From the NCBI RefSeq assembly GCF_030846775.1, contig NZ_CP132910.1, positions 2,018,001-2,082,000 on the forward strand: a stretch of DNA of 64,000 nt. Reading direction: 5' to 3'. Made by a program: the position numbers and the translations under genes. The stretch is from Geothrix sp. 21YS21S-2. GTDB lineage: Bacteria; Acidobacteriota; Holophagae; Holophagales; Holophagaceae. Each line of letters begins with the position of its first letter. The stretch's first letter is position 1. The notes under the pieces are model-generated. The model was given only the letters and a program-made list of their open reading frames with translations, did no database searches and was not told the origin of the DNA. Positions 44,553-52,833 of this stretch are shown one piece after another.

Positions 44553-45320
44553 CTAGAAATGGAACACATAGGCGACTTCGGCGTGGGGCACAATCCGGTT
44601 GCGGGTGGCCAGCGCGTCCATGGGCCAGGAGGCGCCGGAGGCCGAGCGGCGCCCCGGCGCGCCCGTGTCGTAGGCCGAAGCCGTGCCCACGTAGTGGTGG
44701 TATTCCATGGCCGTGTAGCTCAGGAGCACGACATTGAACTCCACGCTGGAGTCCTTGTCGGCCCTCCAGGTCACGCCGGCGTAGGGGGAGGGCACGTACT
44801 TGGCCTTCCGTTCCGAGGCCAGGTAGAAGTCCCGCCAGGCCTTGGCGCCCGAGGCCACGTCCCAGGGGGCGCTCTGGGCGTCGCCCACGTACTGGTGCTT
44901 GAAGCTGCCGCCGAACTGCAGCCCCGCCTGCCAGCGCCAGGCGGCGTTCAGCGGCTGGCTGTACGAGGCCCGGACGGTGAGCCCCGCGAACTCGTTGCGC
45001 TTGGACTCCACCGCCTTGGCGGGGTTCATGGGCAGCAGGGCCGGGTCCAGCCGTGAGTCGTCCGGCGTGGTGAAGTAGTCGTCGCCGGTCTTGTAGATGT
45101 AGCCGAGCTCCAGGCCGACGATGCCGCGGCCCACGCCGTAGCCCACGTTGAAGCCCAGGCCGCTGTAGGGCGCGCGCAGGTGATCCTTCTGGCTGCCGGC
45201 CACGGCGAGCCGGAACTTGAAGCTCTTGGAGAAGCCGGTATCCTCGGCGCGCAAGGGGGCCAGCGCGCCGCAGAGGCACAGGGCCAAACCCCCGCGAACC
45301 AGGTTATTTGCTCCAGTCAT
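44553..45320 (-). CDS. Outer-membrane beta-barrel-like protein
   Basis: A 255-residue protein with signal peptide (LALCLCGALAPLRA) and a strand-rich body rich in Tyr and Gly (GLGFNVGYGVGRG; LGYIYKTGDDYFTT), ending in AYVFHF. I cannot name the family. The ATG at 45320 follows GGAGGACGTC; the longer in-frame extension is ignored. It lies between the surface lipoprotein and the receptor, 27 bases ahead of the latter, and is an expected part of the uptake machinery. Confidence 0.75.
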   Translation of the reverse strand: MTGANNLVRGGLALCLCGALAPLRAEDTGFSKSFKFRLAVAGSQKDHLRAPYSGLGFNVGYGVGRGIVGLELGYIYKTGDDYFTTPDDSRLDPALLPMNPAKAVESKRNEFAGLTVRASYSQPLNAAWRWQAGLQFGGSFKHQYVGDAQSAPWDVASGAKAWRDFYLASERKAKYVPSPYAGVTWRADKDSSVEFNVVLLSYTAMEYHHYVGTASAYDTGAPGRRSASGASWPMDALATRNRIVPHAEVAYVFHF

Positions 45321-45366
45321 GACGTCCTCCGAATGGGGAAATGTCCTTGAATGTCTTGGCAAAGGG

Positions 45367-48300
45367 TCAGGGCAGGAAGGCCAGGTCGTCGAGGTAGGTG
45401 ACGGCGCCGGTGCCGGCGGAACCGAAGCCGGGGAAGATCGAGACCTTGTCGTAGGTCTTCGTCACGTCGAAGAGCCCCGTGAAATTGAAGGTGAGGGTCT
45501 CCCAGGCGTTGGCCAGGGTGGTGGTCGCCTGCTTCTCGCAGGAGATCGTGCCGTTGCCCTGGTCCTCGACCTTGAGGAGCACCGGGGTGCCCGCGGCCGG
45601 GGAGTACACCCGCAGGGTGAACGTGTTGAGTCCGGCGGCGGAGAAGGGGATCCGGCCGATGGAGAAGTTGGCTCCGGTGGAGACGGTCACGCCGGCCCAG
45701 GTCTGGGCGCCGGCGATCTTGGTGACCTTCACGGCCTGGTTGGCGCCGCCCGCGGGATCCGGGGCGACGGAGGCGCCTTCGTCGCCGCCGAAGCCGGCGA
45801 GGACGTAGGTGACCAGGAAGTTGTCGAAGCTGACCGGCCCCTCGAAGGCGTCGAAGGTGACGTCGTCGAAGTAGTAGGTCTTGCCGGTGCCGGCGTTGCC
45901 GAAATCGAAGAAGATCGAGATCTTGTTGTAGACGGTGCCGGCGTTCAGCGCGGCGGTGCCGCTGGACGGATTGGCGTAGTCGAACACCAGGGTCTCCCAG
46001 GCGTTGGCCACGGTGGTGGTGGCGTCGGTCTCGCAGGAGAGGGTGCCGTCACTTGCGTTCTCGACCTTCAGCTTGACCTTGACGCCCGCGTCGGGGGAGT
46101 AGGTGCGCACCAGGAGGCGGGTGGACCCGTGGCCCAGGGGGATGCGGGAGACGGCCAGGTTGGAGGCGCCCAGGGCGAAGGTGGCCCCTGCCCAGGTCTG
46201 CGCGCCGGCGGCCTTGACGACCTTGACGGCCTTGTTGGAGCTGACGGCGGGGTCGGTGGCCACCGAGGCGTCCTCGGAGCCGCCGAAGCCGGCCAGGGTG
46301 TATGCGATGGCGGGGTCGTCGAAGGTGATCGTGGTGAAGTGGTCGAAGGCCACGTCATCGAAGTAGTAGGTCTTCTCGGCGGTCAGGGCGGTGCCGCCGG
46401 CGCCATACATGAAGTTGAAGAAGATCGACGCCTTGTCGTAGGTCTTGGTGAAGTCCAGGGCGGCGGTGCCGCTGGCGGGGGTGGCGAAGTCGAAGGTGAG
46501 GGTCTCCCAGGCGTTGGCGACCGTTGTGTTCACCTCGGCCTCGCAGCTGATGGTGCCGTTGGCGTGATCCTCGACCTTGAGGCGAACCGGGGTGCCGGCG
46601 TCGGGGGAATAGACCCGGACCGTGATGCGGGTGTGGGCGGCGTCGAAGGGGATCCCGTGCAGGAAGCCCAGGGTGCCGTTGGCCGAAAGGGTGGTCCCGC
46701 CCCAGAACTGGGCGGAGGTGGGCTTGACGACCTTGGCGACCTTGTTGGCCGCGGTGACGGGATCGGCCGCCATGGCCGAGGTCACGCCTCCGAAGTCCGT
46801 GAAGCCGTAGGCCACGTTGCCAGCGTCGAAGGTGACCAGGGGCAGGTCCATCTGGCGCATGATGATCCGGGTGTCGAAATCCTGGCTCCGGGTGGCGGCC
46901 ACGGCGCCCGCGTTGCCCGCGGCGTCGGCATAGGTTCCGGCCGGGACGTTCACCGTGATGGTGCCGGCGGTGGTGGCGGGCGGGGTCACGGTGAGGGTGT
47001 AGGTGGTGCCGTTGACCTTGGTGAGGGTGCCGGCGGTGCCTCCGGTGGTGGTGATGGACGACGCCAGGAAGCTGGTGCCCACATCCTCGCTGAAGGTGAA
47101 GGTGAAGGTGACGGGGCCGTAGGCCACGGGCGCCGCGGCGTCGTCGGTGATGGCGAGGGTCGGCGCCACGGTGTCGATGAAGGGGGAGTTGTGGAAGTAG
47201 ACGTTGTCCACGTAGACGGTGCCCGTGCCCGAGGGGGTGGCGCCGATGAACAGGAGCTGGGCCAGGTGCTTGCGGCTGGCCAGGTTGCCGAAGTTGGCGA
47301 GGGGGATGTCCAGGCCCACCCACTGCTTGGTGGCGCTGAGGGCCGGGGTGGTGGTGGCGTTCACGGCCACTTCGGACTCCGAGTCGTCGCCGCCGGCATA
47401 GATGGTGTTGGCGCCGAAGTCCACCAGCTTGACGTGGAAGTCGGTGATGTCGGGGGTCCACACGTCCACGTGGAGGTAGGTCATGCCGGTGGCGTCGACG
47501 GTGTTGCCGGCGGCGTAGAACTCCACCCCCACGTAGGCGAGGCTGGTGTACTTCTTCACGTCGTCACCGCCGACGGTGAGGCTGGTGAGGTTCGGTCCGG
47601 CGTTGCCGTTGGACCAGCTGGTGCCCCAGGTGTCCACGGCGATGTTGGTGTAGGCCTTGGACAGCAGGGAGATGACCTTGGAGGGGTCCACGGTGGGACG
47701 GGGCGGGGCCACGGTGGGCACGATCGGGGTGATGACGGTGACGGTGCCGGAACCGGGCACGGCCAGGCCGCCCAGGGTGGCGGTGATCTCCGACGTGCCC
47801 AGGGTCAGGCCCGAGACCAGGCCGGTGCCGTCCACGGTGGCCACGGCGGTGGTGGCCGAGGCCAGGTCGAACCAGCGCAGGCTCGCGTTGCTCACGGTCA
47901 CGGCGGGGGTGGCGTAGGTGATGGCGCCGGTCAGGCCCAGGGACCTGGACTTGGAGATCTCGACGCTGGTGGGGGCCCAGGCGATGGTGGCGCCGGTGGG
48001 GGCGGCCAGCTCGGCCGCGGGCAGGTTCTCGTAGCGGATGTCGTCGATCCAGATGCTGTAGGCGCCCTCGTCGGCCCCTTCGGCGAAGTGGAAGAGCCCG
48101 GTGGTGGCGGTGAGCTTGGCCTTGTTGGGCAGCGGAATGATCTGCTTGACCCAGTCCGTGGTGAGGGGGATGTTGGCCACTTCGGCGGCCCAGTCGGAGT
48201 TGCCGCCGTCGTTGCCCAGGCCCGCGACGTTCAGGGTCGCGGCCTTGCTGGCCTTGACCCAGAAGGTGACGGCGTTGTACAGGGAGAGGTTCTGGGCCGC

Positions 48301-48822
48301 GCCGGCCTTGAGGGCGCCGCCCGTGTAGCCCGAGGCGGGCACGTCGATGCGCAGGGAGGCCGCGCCGGCGTGCTTCTCGGCGGCATCGGCCGCCAGGGAA
48401 TTGGCGGACCCGCCGAAGGGAACGAAGGTCACGTTCTTGGGGTAGGCGTCCGTGAACACCGGGTAGAAGGCCGGCGCCACGTCGATCACGGCGTCGGCGC
48501 TCTTGTCGCCGATGACCGCCGAGACGACGCTGGTGCCCGCGCCCACCGCCGTGATCCGGCCGGAGGCGCTTATGGAGGCCACGGTGGGGGCGGCGGCCAC
48601 GAAGGCGGCCCCTGAGGTCACCGTCGCCGTGGAGCCGTCGCTGTAGTGGGCGGTCACCCCAAGCTGGGCGGTCTCCCCGGGGAACAGGGCCACGTGCGTC
48701 GGGGCCACGGAGAGGTAGGTGAGGTCACGGCCCCCCTTGTTGGAGCTGGAGCAGGCCAGCAGCCAGATCAGGGGCATCAACGCCAGCAGCGCGAAGCTAG
48801 CCCGGAGTCGTGGGGTGAACAT
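45367..48822 (-). CDS. Surface glycan-binding-type lipoprotein with Ig-like domains and three CBM-like repeats
   Basis: A 1151-residue lipoprotein: lipobox LLAC with Cys24, a Big_2-type Ig domain (about 35-110), a carbohydrate-binding-like sandwich (about 130-270), a second Ig-like domain (about 275-370), another binding-like region (about 385-545), an Ig-like linker and three tandem repeats at residues 660-829, 830-995 and 996-1151. Repeats share RVYSPDAGTPVxLKVED, SCE, NAWETLxF and TYYFDDVxFD. There is no catalytic motif. As first gene of the operon it is likely to hold beta-glucan at the cell surface. AAAGGAGATATC precedes ATG 48822. Confidence 0.8.
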   Translation of the reverse strand: MFTPRLRASFALLALMPLIWLLACSSSNKGGRDLTYLSVAPTHVALFPGETAQLGVTAHYSDGSTATVTSGAAFVAAAPTVASISASGRITAVGAGTSVVSAVIGDKSADAVIDVAPAFYPVFTDAYPKNVTFVPFGGSANSLAADAAEKHAGAASLRIDVPASGYTGGALKAGAAQNLSLYNAVTFWVKASKAATLNVAGLGNDGGNSDWAAEVANIPLTTDWVKQIIPLPNKAKLTATTGLFHFAEGADEGAYSIWIDDIRYENLPAAELAAPTGATIAWAPTSVEISKSRSLGLTGAITYATPAVTVSNASLRWFDLASATTAVATVDGTGLVSGLTLGTSEITATLGGLAVPGSGTVTVITPIVPTVAPPRPTVDPSKVISLLSKAYTNIAVDTWGTSWSNGNAGPNLTSLTVGGDDVKKYTSLAYVGVEFYAAGNTVDATGMTYLHVDVWTPDITDFHVKLVDFGANTIYAGGDDSESEVAVNATTTPALSATKQWVGLDIPLANFGNLASRKHLAQLLFIGATPSGTGTVYVDNVYFHNSPFIDTVAPTLAITDDAAAPVAYGPVTFTFTFSEDVGTSFLASSITTTGGTAGTLTKVNGTTYTLTVTPPATTAGTITVNVPAGTYADAAGNAGAVAATRSQDFDTRIIMRQMDLPLVTFDAGNVAYGFTDFGGVTSAMAADPVTAANKVAKVVKPTSAQFWGGTTLSANGTLGFLHGIPFDAAHTRITVRVYSPDAGTPVRLKVEDHANGTISCEAEVNTTVANAWETLTFDFATPASGTAALDFTKTYDKASIFFNFMYGAGGTALTAEKTYYFDDVAFDHFTTITFDDPAIAYTLAGFGGSEDASVATDPAVSSNKAVKVVKAAGAQTWAGATFALGASNLAVSRIPLGHGSTRLLVRTYSPDAGVKVKLKVENASDGTLSCETDATTTVANAWETLVFDYANPSSGTAALNAGTVYNKISIFFDFGNAGTGKTYYFDDVTFDAFEGPVSFDNFLVTYVLAGFGGDEGASVAPDPAGGANQAVKVTKIAGAQTWAGVTVSTGANFSIGRIPFSAAGLNTFTLRVYSPAAGTPVLLKVEDQGNGTISCEKQATTTLANAWETLTFNFTGLFDVTKTYDKVSIFPGFGSAGTGAVTYLDDLAFLP
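45370..46845 (-). repeat. Three tandem ~160-codon repeats within the surface lipoprotein gene
   Basis: Copies span 46336-46845 (170 codons), 45838-46335 (166) and 45370-45837 (156). All three share AxxFGG near the start, the AQxWxG motif, a sugar-binding-domain-like core and the final YxDDxxF strand. Copies 1 and 2 are closest in their second halves; copy 3 is shortened in its last third. Confidence 0.85.
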
Positions 48823-49095
48823 GATATCTCCTTTTTTTAGAAGAATTAAGTGCGTCAAGACAGACATGGAGGGAGGTCCCCCCGTGGCGGGTGCAGGACC
48901 CGAGCACGGGAACCGGAAGTGCAGACCAACTCAAAGAGGACTCGAGAAGGTTGCGTTATAAAAAATCATAAGTAAATGGTCTTTTTTTATTTTTCGAGAT
49001 AAGCTTTCGGAAACCTGCACAGCCCCCGTTTGCCGTTGGATTCTGGGCTTTGCCGGCCCTTTCCCCACACCCGCCGAGGCAAGAAAGGACATCCG
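48823..49095. promoter_or_regulatory. AT-rich divergent promoter region of the beta-glucan locus
   Basis: A 273-base gap between the divergent operon and its regulator. The stretch 48950-49000 is strikingly AT-rich, with TATAAC on the minus strand (48959-48954) as a possible -10 box for the operon; no good -35 is visible, as expected for an activated promoter. The regulator of the adjacent gene probably binds here. The minus-strand leader would be about 130 bases long. Confidence 0.5.
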
Positions 49096-50274
49096 ATGGC
49101 CAGGATCCGCCACATTGCCCTCCTCGTTCCCGCCTCCGGCGGCTACAGCCGGGGCATCTGCCGGGGCGTGGCCACCTACGCCCTGGAGCAGGAGGACTGG
49201 CTGATCTTCCCGTACGAGCGGGCGGAGTTCATGAAACTCCCCCACTGGCTCAAGAAGGGCCACATCGACGGCATCATCGGCTTCATCTCCACCCCCGACC
49301 TGGGCCGGCAGATGAAATCCCTCGGGGTGCCCATCGTGGACGTGCAGGGGGAGGGCAACTGCCCCGACTACCCCTGGATCGACACGGATCCCGGCGTCGT
49401 GGCCAGCCTGGCCGACGACTTCTTCGCCAAGGCCGGCTTCAACAACTTCGCCTACTGCGGCTACCCCGGCGTGTTCTTCTCCGACCGCCGCTCCGAGGCC
49501 TTCACGGCCCTGGTGCGGGACCGGGGGCTGAACCCCCACGTGTACGAGCCGCCACCCAAGGTCTCCAATGCCATCCGCCAGCAGTTCCGCGAGATGCGCG
49601 GCCTCGAATACGAGCCGAACCTGGCGGCCTGGCTGGTTCGCCTGCCCAAGCCCGTGGCCATCCTGGCCTGCAACGACACCCGGGGCCAGCAGCTCATCAC
49701 CGCCTGCAGGGACCTGGGCATCTCCATGCCCGGGGACGTATCCGTCATGGGCGTGGACAACGACGAGATCCTCTGCCGCCTCTGCCGGCCCACCCTCACC
49801 AGCATCGCCCCGGACACGGAGGGCATCGGCCAGCTGGCGGGCCGGCTCCTCTCCAGCATCCTGGACGGCGACAAGGTGGAGGCCCGGCTGTACAAGCAGC
49901 CGCCCCTCCGGGTCGTGGAACGCGGCTCCACGGATGTGACCACCGCCGAGAACCCCCTGGTGCTCGCCGCCTCCCGCGTGATCCGGGACCGCGCCTGCCG
50001 GGGCATCTCGGTGGAGCAGGTGTGCGAACTGGCCGGGTGCTCCCGGTCCACCCTCGACAGCCTGTTCCGGAGGAACCTGGGCCGCTCCATCGCGGGCGAA
50101 ATGGTGCGGGTGCGCCTGGGCAATGCCATGCGCCTCCTGGAGAACACCCCCTCCACCCTGGAGGAGATCGCCGAGGCCTGCGGCTTCCAGTCGGCCACCT
50201 ACTTCTGCCGGTTCTTCAAGCGGGAGAGCGGGACCACCCCCACCCAGTACCGGGCCGCCCACGCCCCGCGCTGA
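49096..50274 (+). CDS. XylR-like regulator: LacI-type sugar-sensing domain plus AraC HTH
   Basis: A 392-residue regulator. Residues 1-280 resemble a periplasmic-binding-protein fold (ALLVPASGGYSRGICRGV; ILACNDTRGQQLI; VSVMGVDNDEILC) and residues 290-392 an AraC helix-turn-helix pair (SVEQVCELAGCSRSTLDSLF; IAEACGFQSATYFCRFFKR). This is the XylR arrangement, usually a sugar-activated activator. It stands between the divergent operon and the plus-strand hydrolases and is the obvious switch for both. The start at 49096 follows AAAGGACATCCG. Confidence 0.9.
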   Translation: MARIRHIALLVPASGGYSRGICRGVATYALEQEDWLIFPYERAEFMKLPHWLKKGHIDGIIGFISTPDLGRQMKSLGVPIVDVQGEGNCPDYPWIDTDPGVVASLADDFFAKAGFNNFAYCGYPGVFFSDRRSEAFTALVRDRGLNPHVYEPPPKVSNAIRQQFREMRGLEYEPNLAAWLVRLPKPVAILACNDTRGQQLITACRDLGISMPGDVSVMGVDNDEILCRLCRPTLTSIAPDTEGIGQLAGRLLSSILDGDKVEARLYKQPPLRVVERGSTDVTTAENPLVLAASRVIRDRACRGISVEQVCELAGCSRSTLDSLFRRNLGRSIAGEMVRVRLGNAMRLLENTPSTLEEIAEACGFQSATYFCRFFKRESGTTPTQYRAAHAPR

Positions 50275-50389
50275 CCCGCCACGGAAAATGAACACCCGTT
50301 ACGAAATAAGACTATAGGATAACCCTCTTTCGCTTGGCACTCTGGTTCCGATTCCCCGCCAGTCCTGTCCCTCGCATGGAGCTCCCCCC

Positions 50390-51232
50390 ATGAAGATCCC
50401 CGCCGCCCTGCCCTTCGCCCTCGCGACCCTCCTGCTGGGCTGCGGCGGAGGCTCGTCCTCCAACGACCACCCAAACCCCAACCCCTCCGGCTCCTGGGTG
50501 CTCAGCTGGAGCGACGAGTTCGGCGGGGCCGACGGAAGCGCCCCCGACGCCGCCAAGTGGGGCTTCGACCTGGGCGGCGGCGGCTGGGGCAACAACGAGC
50601 TGGAGACCTACACCAGCCGCGCCGTGAACGCGCAGATCCAGGGCGGCGACCTGGTGATCACCGCCCAGCCCGAGAGCTACACCGGCACCGACGGCATCAC
50701 CCGGAACTACACCTCCGCCCGGCTCAAGACCCAGGGCCTGTTCTCCCAGACCGGCGGCCGCTTCGAGGCGCGCATCAAGGCCCCCACGGGCCAGGGCATC
50801 TGGCCCGCCTTCTGGATGCTGGGCACCGACGTGTCCTCCAGCGGCTGGCCCAACTGCGGCGAGATCGACATCATGGAGGCCGTGGGCAGCCAGCCTTCGA
50901 CGGCCTGGAGCACCCTGCACGGCCCCGGCTATTCCGGCGCCAACGGCCTTTCCGCCAGCAAGTCCCTAGCTTCCGGCAAACTGTCGGACGACTACCACAT
51001 CTATGCCCTGGAATGGGAAGGCACCGAGATCCGCTTCTACCTGGACGGCGTGCTCTTCTCCACCCGCTCCGCCGCCAACCTCCCCACCGGCGGCCTGTGG
51101 GTCTTCGACCACCCGTTCTTCATCATCCTGAACGTCGCCGTGGGCGGCAACTGGCCCGGGAGCCCCACCGGCTCCACCCCCTGGCCCCAGAAGATGTACG
51201 TGGACTACGTGCGGGTCTACCGCCGCTCCTAG
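50390..51232 (+). CDS. GH16 endo-beta-1,3-glucanase (laminarinase-type) lipoprotein
   Basis: A 280-residue lipoprotein (lipobox LLGC, Cys18; Gly/Ser linker) with a GH16 jelly-roll domain. The active-site strand is GEIDIMEAVG: nucleophile Glu158, helper Asp160 and acid/base Glu163. The extra Met in EIDIME is the laminarinase-type beta-bulge form. It probably acts on the cell surface. A weak promoter may lie at TGAACA (50289-50294) and TATAGG (50313-50318). The next hydrolase gene starts 8 bases after the TAG. Confidence 0.93.
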   Translation: MKIPAALPFALATLLLGCGGGSSSNDHPNPNPSGSWVLSWSDEFGGADGSAPDAAKWGFDLGGGGWGNNELETYTSRAVNAQIQGGDLVITAQPESYTGTDGITRNYTSARLKTQGLFSQTGGRFEARIKAPTGQGIWPAFWMLGTDVSSSGWPNCGEIDIMEAVGSQPSTAWSTLHGPGYSGANGLSASKSLASGKLSDDYHIYALEWEGTEIRFYLDGVLFSTRSAANLPTGGLWVFDHPFFIILNVAVGGNWPGSPTGSTPWPQKMYVDYVRVYRRS

Positions 51233-51240
51233 GAGGCACC

Positions 51241-52833
51241 ATGCGACGGCTGCTGCTCGGCCTTGCCCTGGCCTATCCCTGCGCCGCCGGCGGCCTGGAA
51301 CTCAAGGACGGCTGGTACCACCTGGACGGCCACCGGTTCCTGGTGAACGCCATCGGCTACGAGACCGGGGCCCGCCCCGGCGAGGCCCCCTACGAAGCCC
51401 GCGGCCGGGACCTGGAGCAGGTGCGCCGGGACCTGGCGGTCATCAAGGCCGCGGGCTTCAACGGCATCCGCACCTGGTCCCAGATGAGCGAGGCCGAGCT
51501 CAAGGTGGTGCAGGCCTCGGGCCTCAAGCTCGTCTACGGCATCTGGCTCAAGCCCGACGAGGATTTCGCCGACCCCGCCGTGGTCGCCCGGGACCTGGAG
51601 CTCATCCGCGCGACCCTGGCCTACACGCGGAACTACGACTGCGTGATCACGTACCTGATAATGAACGAGCCCATGCCCGAGCACATCCGCAAGGTGGGCG
51701 CGAAGGCCACGCGGGACCTGTGGACCCGCGCCGTGGGCCTCATCCACGAGCTCCACCCCGGCATCCCCGTGACCATTTCGGGCAATTCGGCCATCACGGA
51801 GTGGGTGGACATGGCGCTGTTCGACGTGCGCGGCCGCAACGCCTACGACTACAAGGACAGCGCCAACTACACGCACGGCTTCGCCGAGGCCCAGCGCATG
51901 CTTTCGGGCACCGACGGCAAGCCCGCGCTGCTCACGGAATTCGGCCGGTCCGTGTCCCGCAAGGGCGAGGGCCTCTACGGCGGCAATACCCTTCGCCAGC
52001 AGGCCGACGCCATGACCCAGTACTACCGCGACTTCCTCGACGCCGGCGGCACGGGCCTGTGCCCCTTCTACTACGCCGACGGCTGGTGGAAGGCCGGCAA
52101 CCCCGCGGTGCACGACGACGAGGCCGAGGAGTGGTTCGGCTTTCTCGGCTTCGCCTCCCTCAAGGACACCACGGGCCACCCCCGCCCCGCCTGGCACGCC
52201 CTGGCCCAGTACAACCAGGCCCTGGTGGCCTCCCCGAAGAACCACGCCTTCTACCGGAACCGCGTGCCCCTGGAGGCCCACTGTCAGCCCGGCGTGAGGC
52301 GCCTGCGGGTGGTCTTCCGGGACCGGGTTCTCCTGGAGGCGGTGCCCGACGCCCGGGGCCTCGCCACCGGGGAGCTGGACTTCCCCGGCGAGGGCCTCAC
52401 CGACCGCGAGCTGGTGGTGGAGGCCCTGGACGCCGCGGGCTGCGTGGTGAAGTGGGAGACCTTCGTGGTGCTCACCGGCAAGGACCCCATCGAGTGGCCG
52501 CGGCTGGAACTCACTGCCGGCGCGGCGGGACTGGAGGGCGAAGCGGCCGTGCCCGTGACGTTCCGCCTGGGGGCCACGGGTCCCTTCAAGGTGGACGGCG
52601 ACCTGCGCTACGCCTTCTCCGCCCACAAGGGCTGGGAGCCCGCCGAGACCCGCACCCGCCGCATCCTTCCCGGAACGCCCGTGGACGACGCGTTCCGGCC
52701 GTTCGCGGGCTGCCCCGTGCTGGCGGTCTACGGCGGCGTGGACCTGCGCTTCGGCAAGTTCGTGAAGACCGTCACTGCCCGCCGGTTCCTGTACCCCGGG
52801 ACCTGGGCCGATCCCCTGCGGGTCCGGGAATGA
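51241..52833 (+). CDS. Secreted TIM-barrel glycoside hydrolase (GH5/GH2-like)
   Basis: A 530-residue enzyme: signal peptide (MRRLLLGLALAYPCAAG), then a clan GH-A barrel with acid/base Glu143 in IMNEPMPE and probable nucleophile Glu233 in LLTEFGRS, and a beta-sandwich-like C-terminal part (about 340-530). The motif set is like GH5 or the GH2 barrel, but I cannot place it in a family. The context (GH16 before, GH30 after, overlapping by four bases) suggests it acts on beta-glucan fragments. GGAGGCACC precedes the ATG. Confidence 0.75.
   Translation: MRRLLLGLALAYPCAAGGLELKDGWYHLDGHRFLVNAIGYETGARPGEAPYEARGRDLEQVRRDLAVIKAAGFNGIRTWSQMSEAELKVVQASGLKLVYGIWLKPDEDFADPAVVARDLELIRATLAYTRNYDCVITYLIMNEPMPEHIRKVGAKATRDLWTRAVGLIHELHPGIPVTISGNSAITEWVDMALFDVRGRNAYDYKDSANYTHGFAEAQRMLSGTDGKPALLTEFGRSVSRKGEGLYGGNTLRQQADAMTQYYRDFLDAGGTGLCPFYYADGWWKAGNPAVHDDEAEEWFGFLGFASLKDTTGHPRPAWHALAQYNQALVASPKNHAFYRNRVPLEAHCQPGVRRLRVVFRDRVLLEAVPDARGLATGELDFPGEGLTDRELVVEALDAAGCVVKWETFVVLTGKDPIEWPRLELTAGAAGLEGEAAVPVTFRLGATGPFKVDGDLRYAFSAHKGWEPAETRTRRILPGTPVDDAFRPFAGCPVLAVYGGVDLRFGKFVKTVTARRFLYPGTWADPLRVRE

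Noticed and set aside
40479-45056. 1525-residue plus-strand open frame
   Set aside because: Antisense to the TonB receptor and flanking genes; low-complexity composition and no recognisable domain.
45217-48615. 1132-residue plus-strand open frame
   Set aside because: Gly/Val/Asp-rich antisense shadow of the repeat-bearing lipoprotein.
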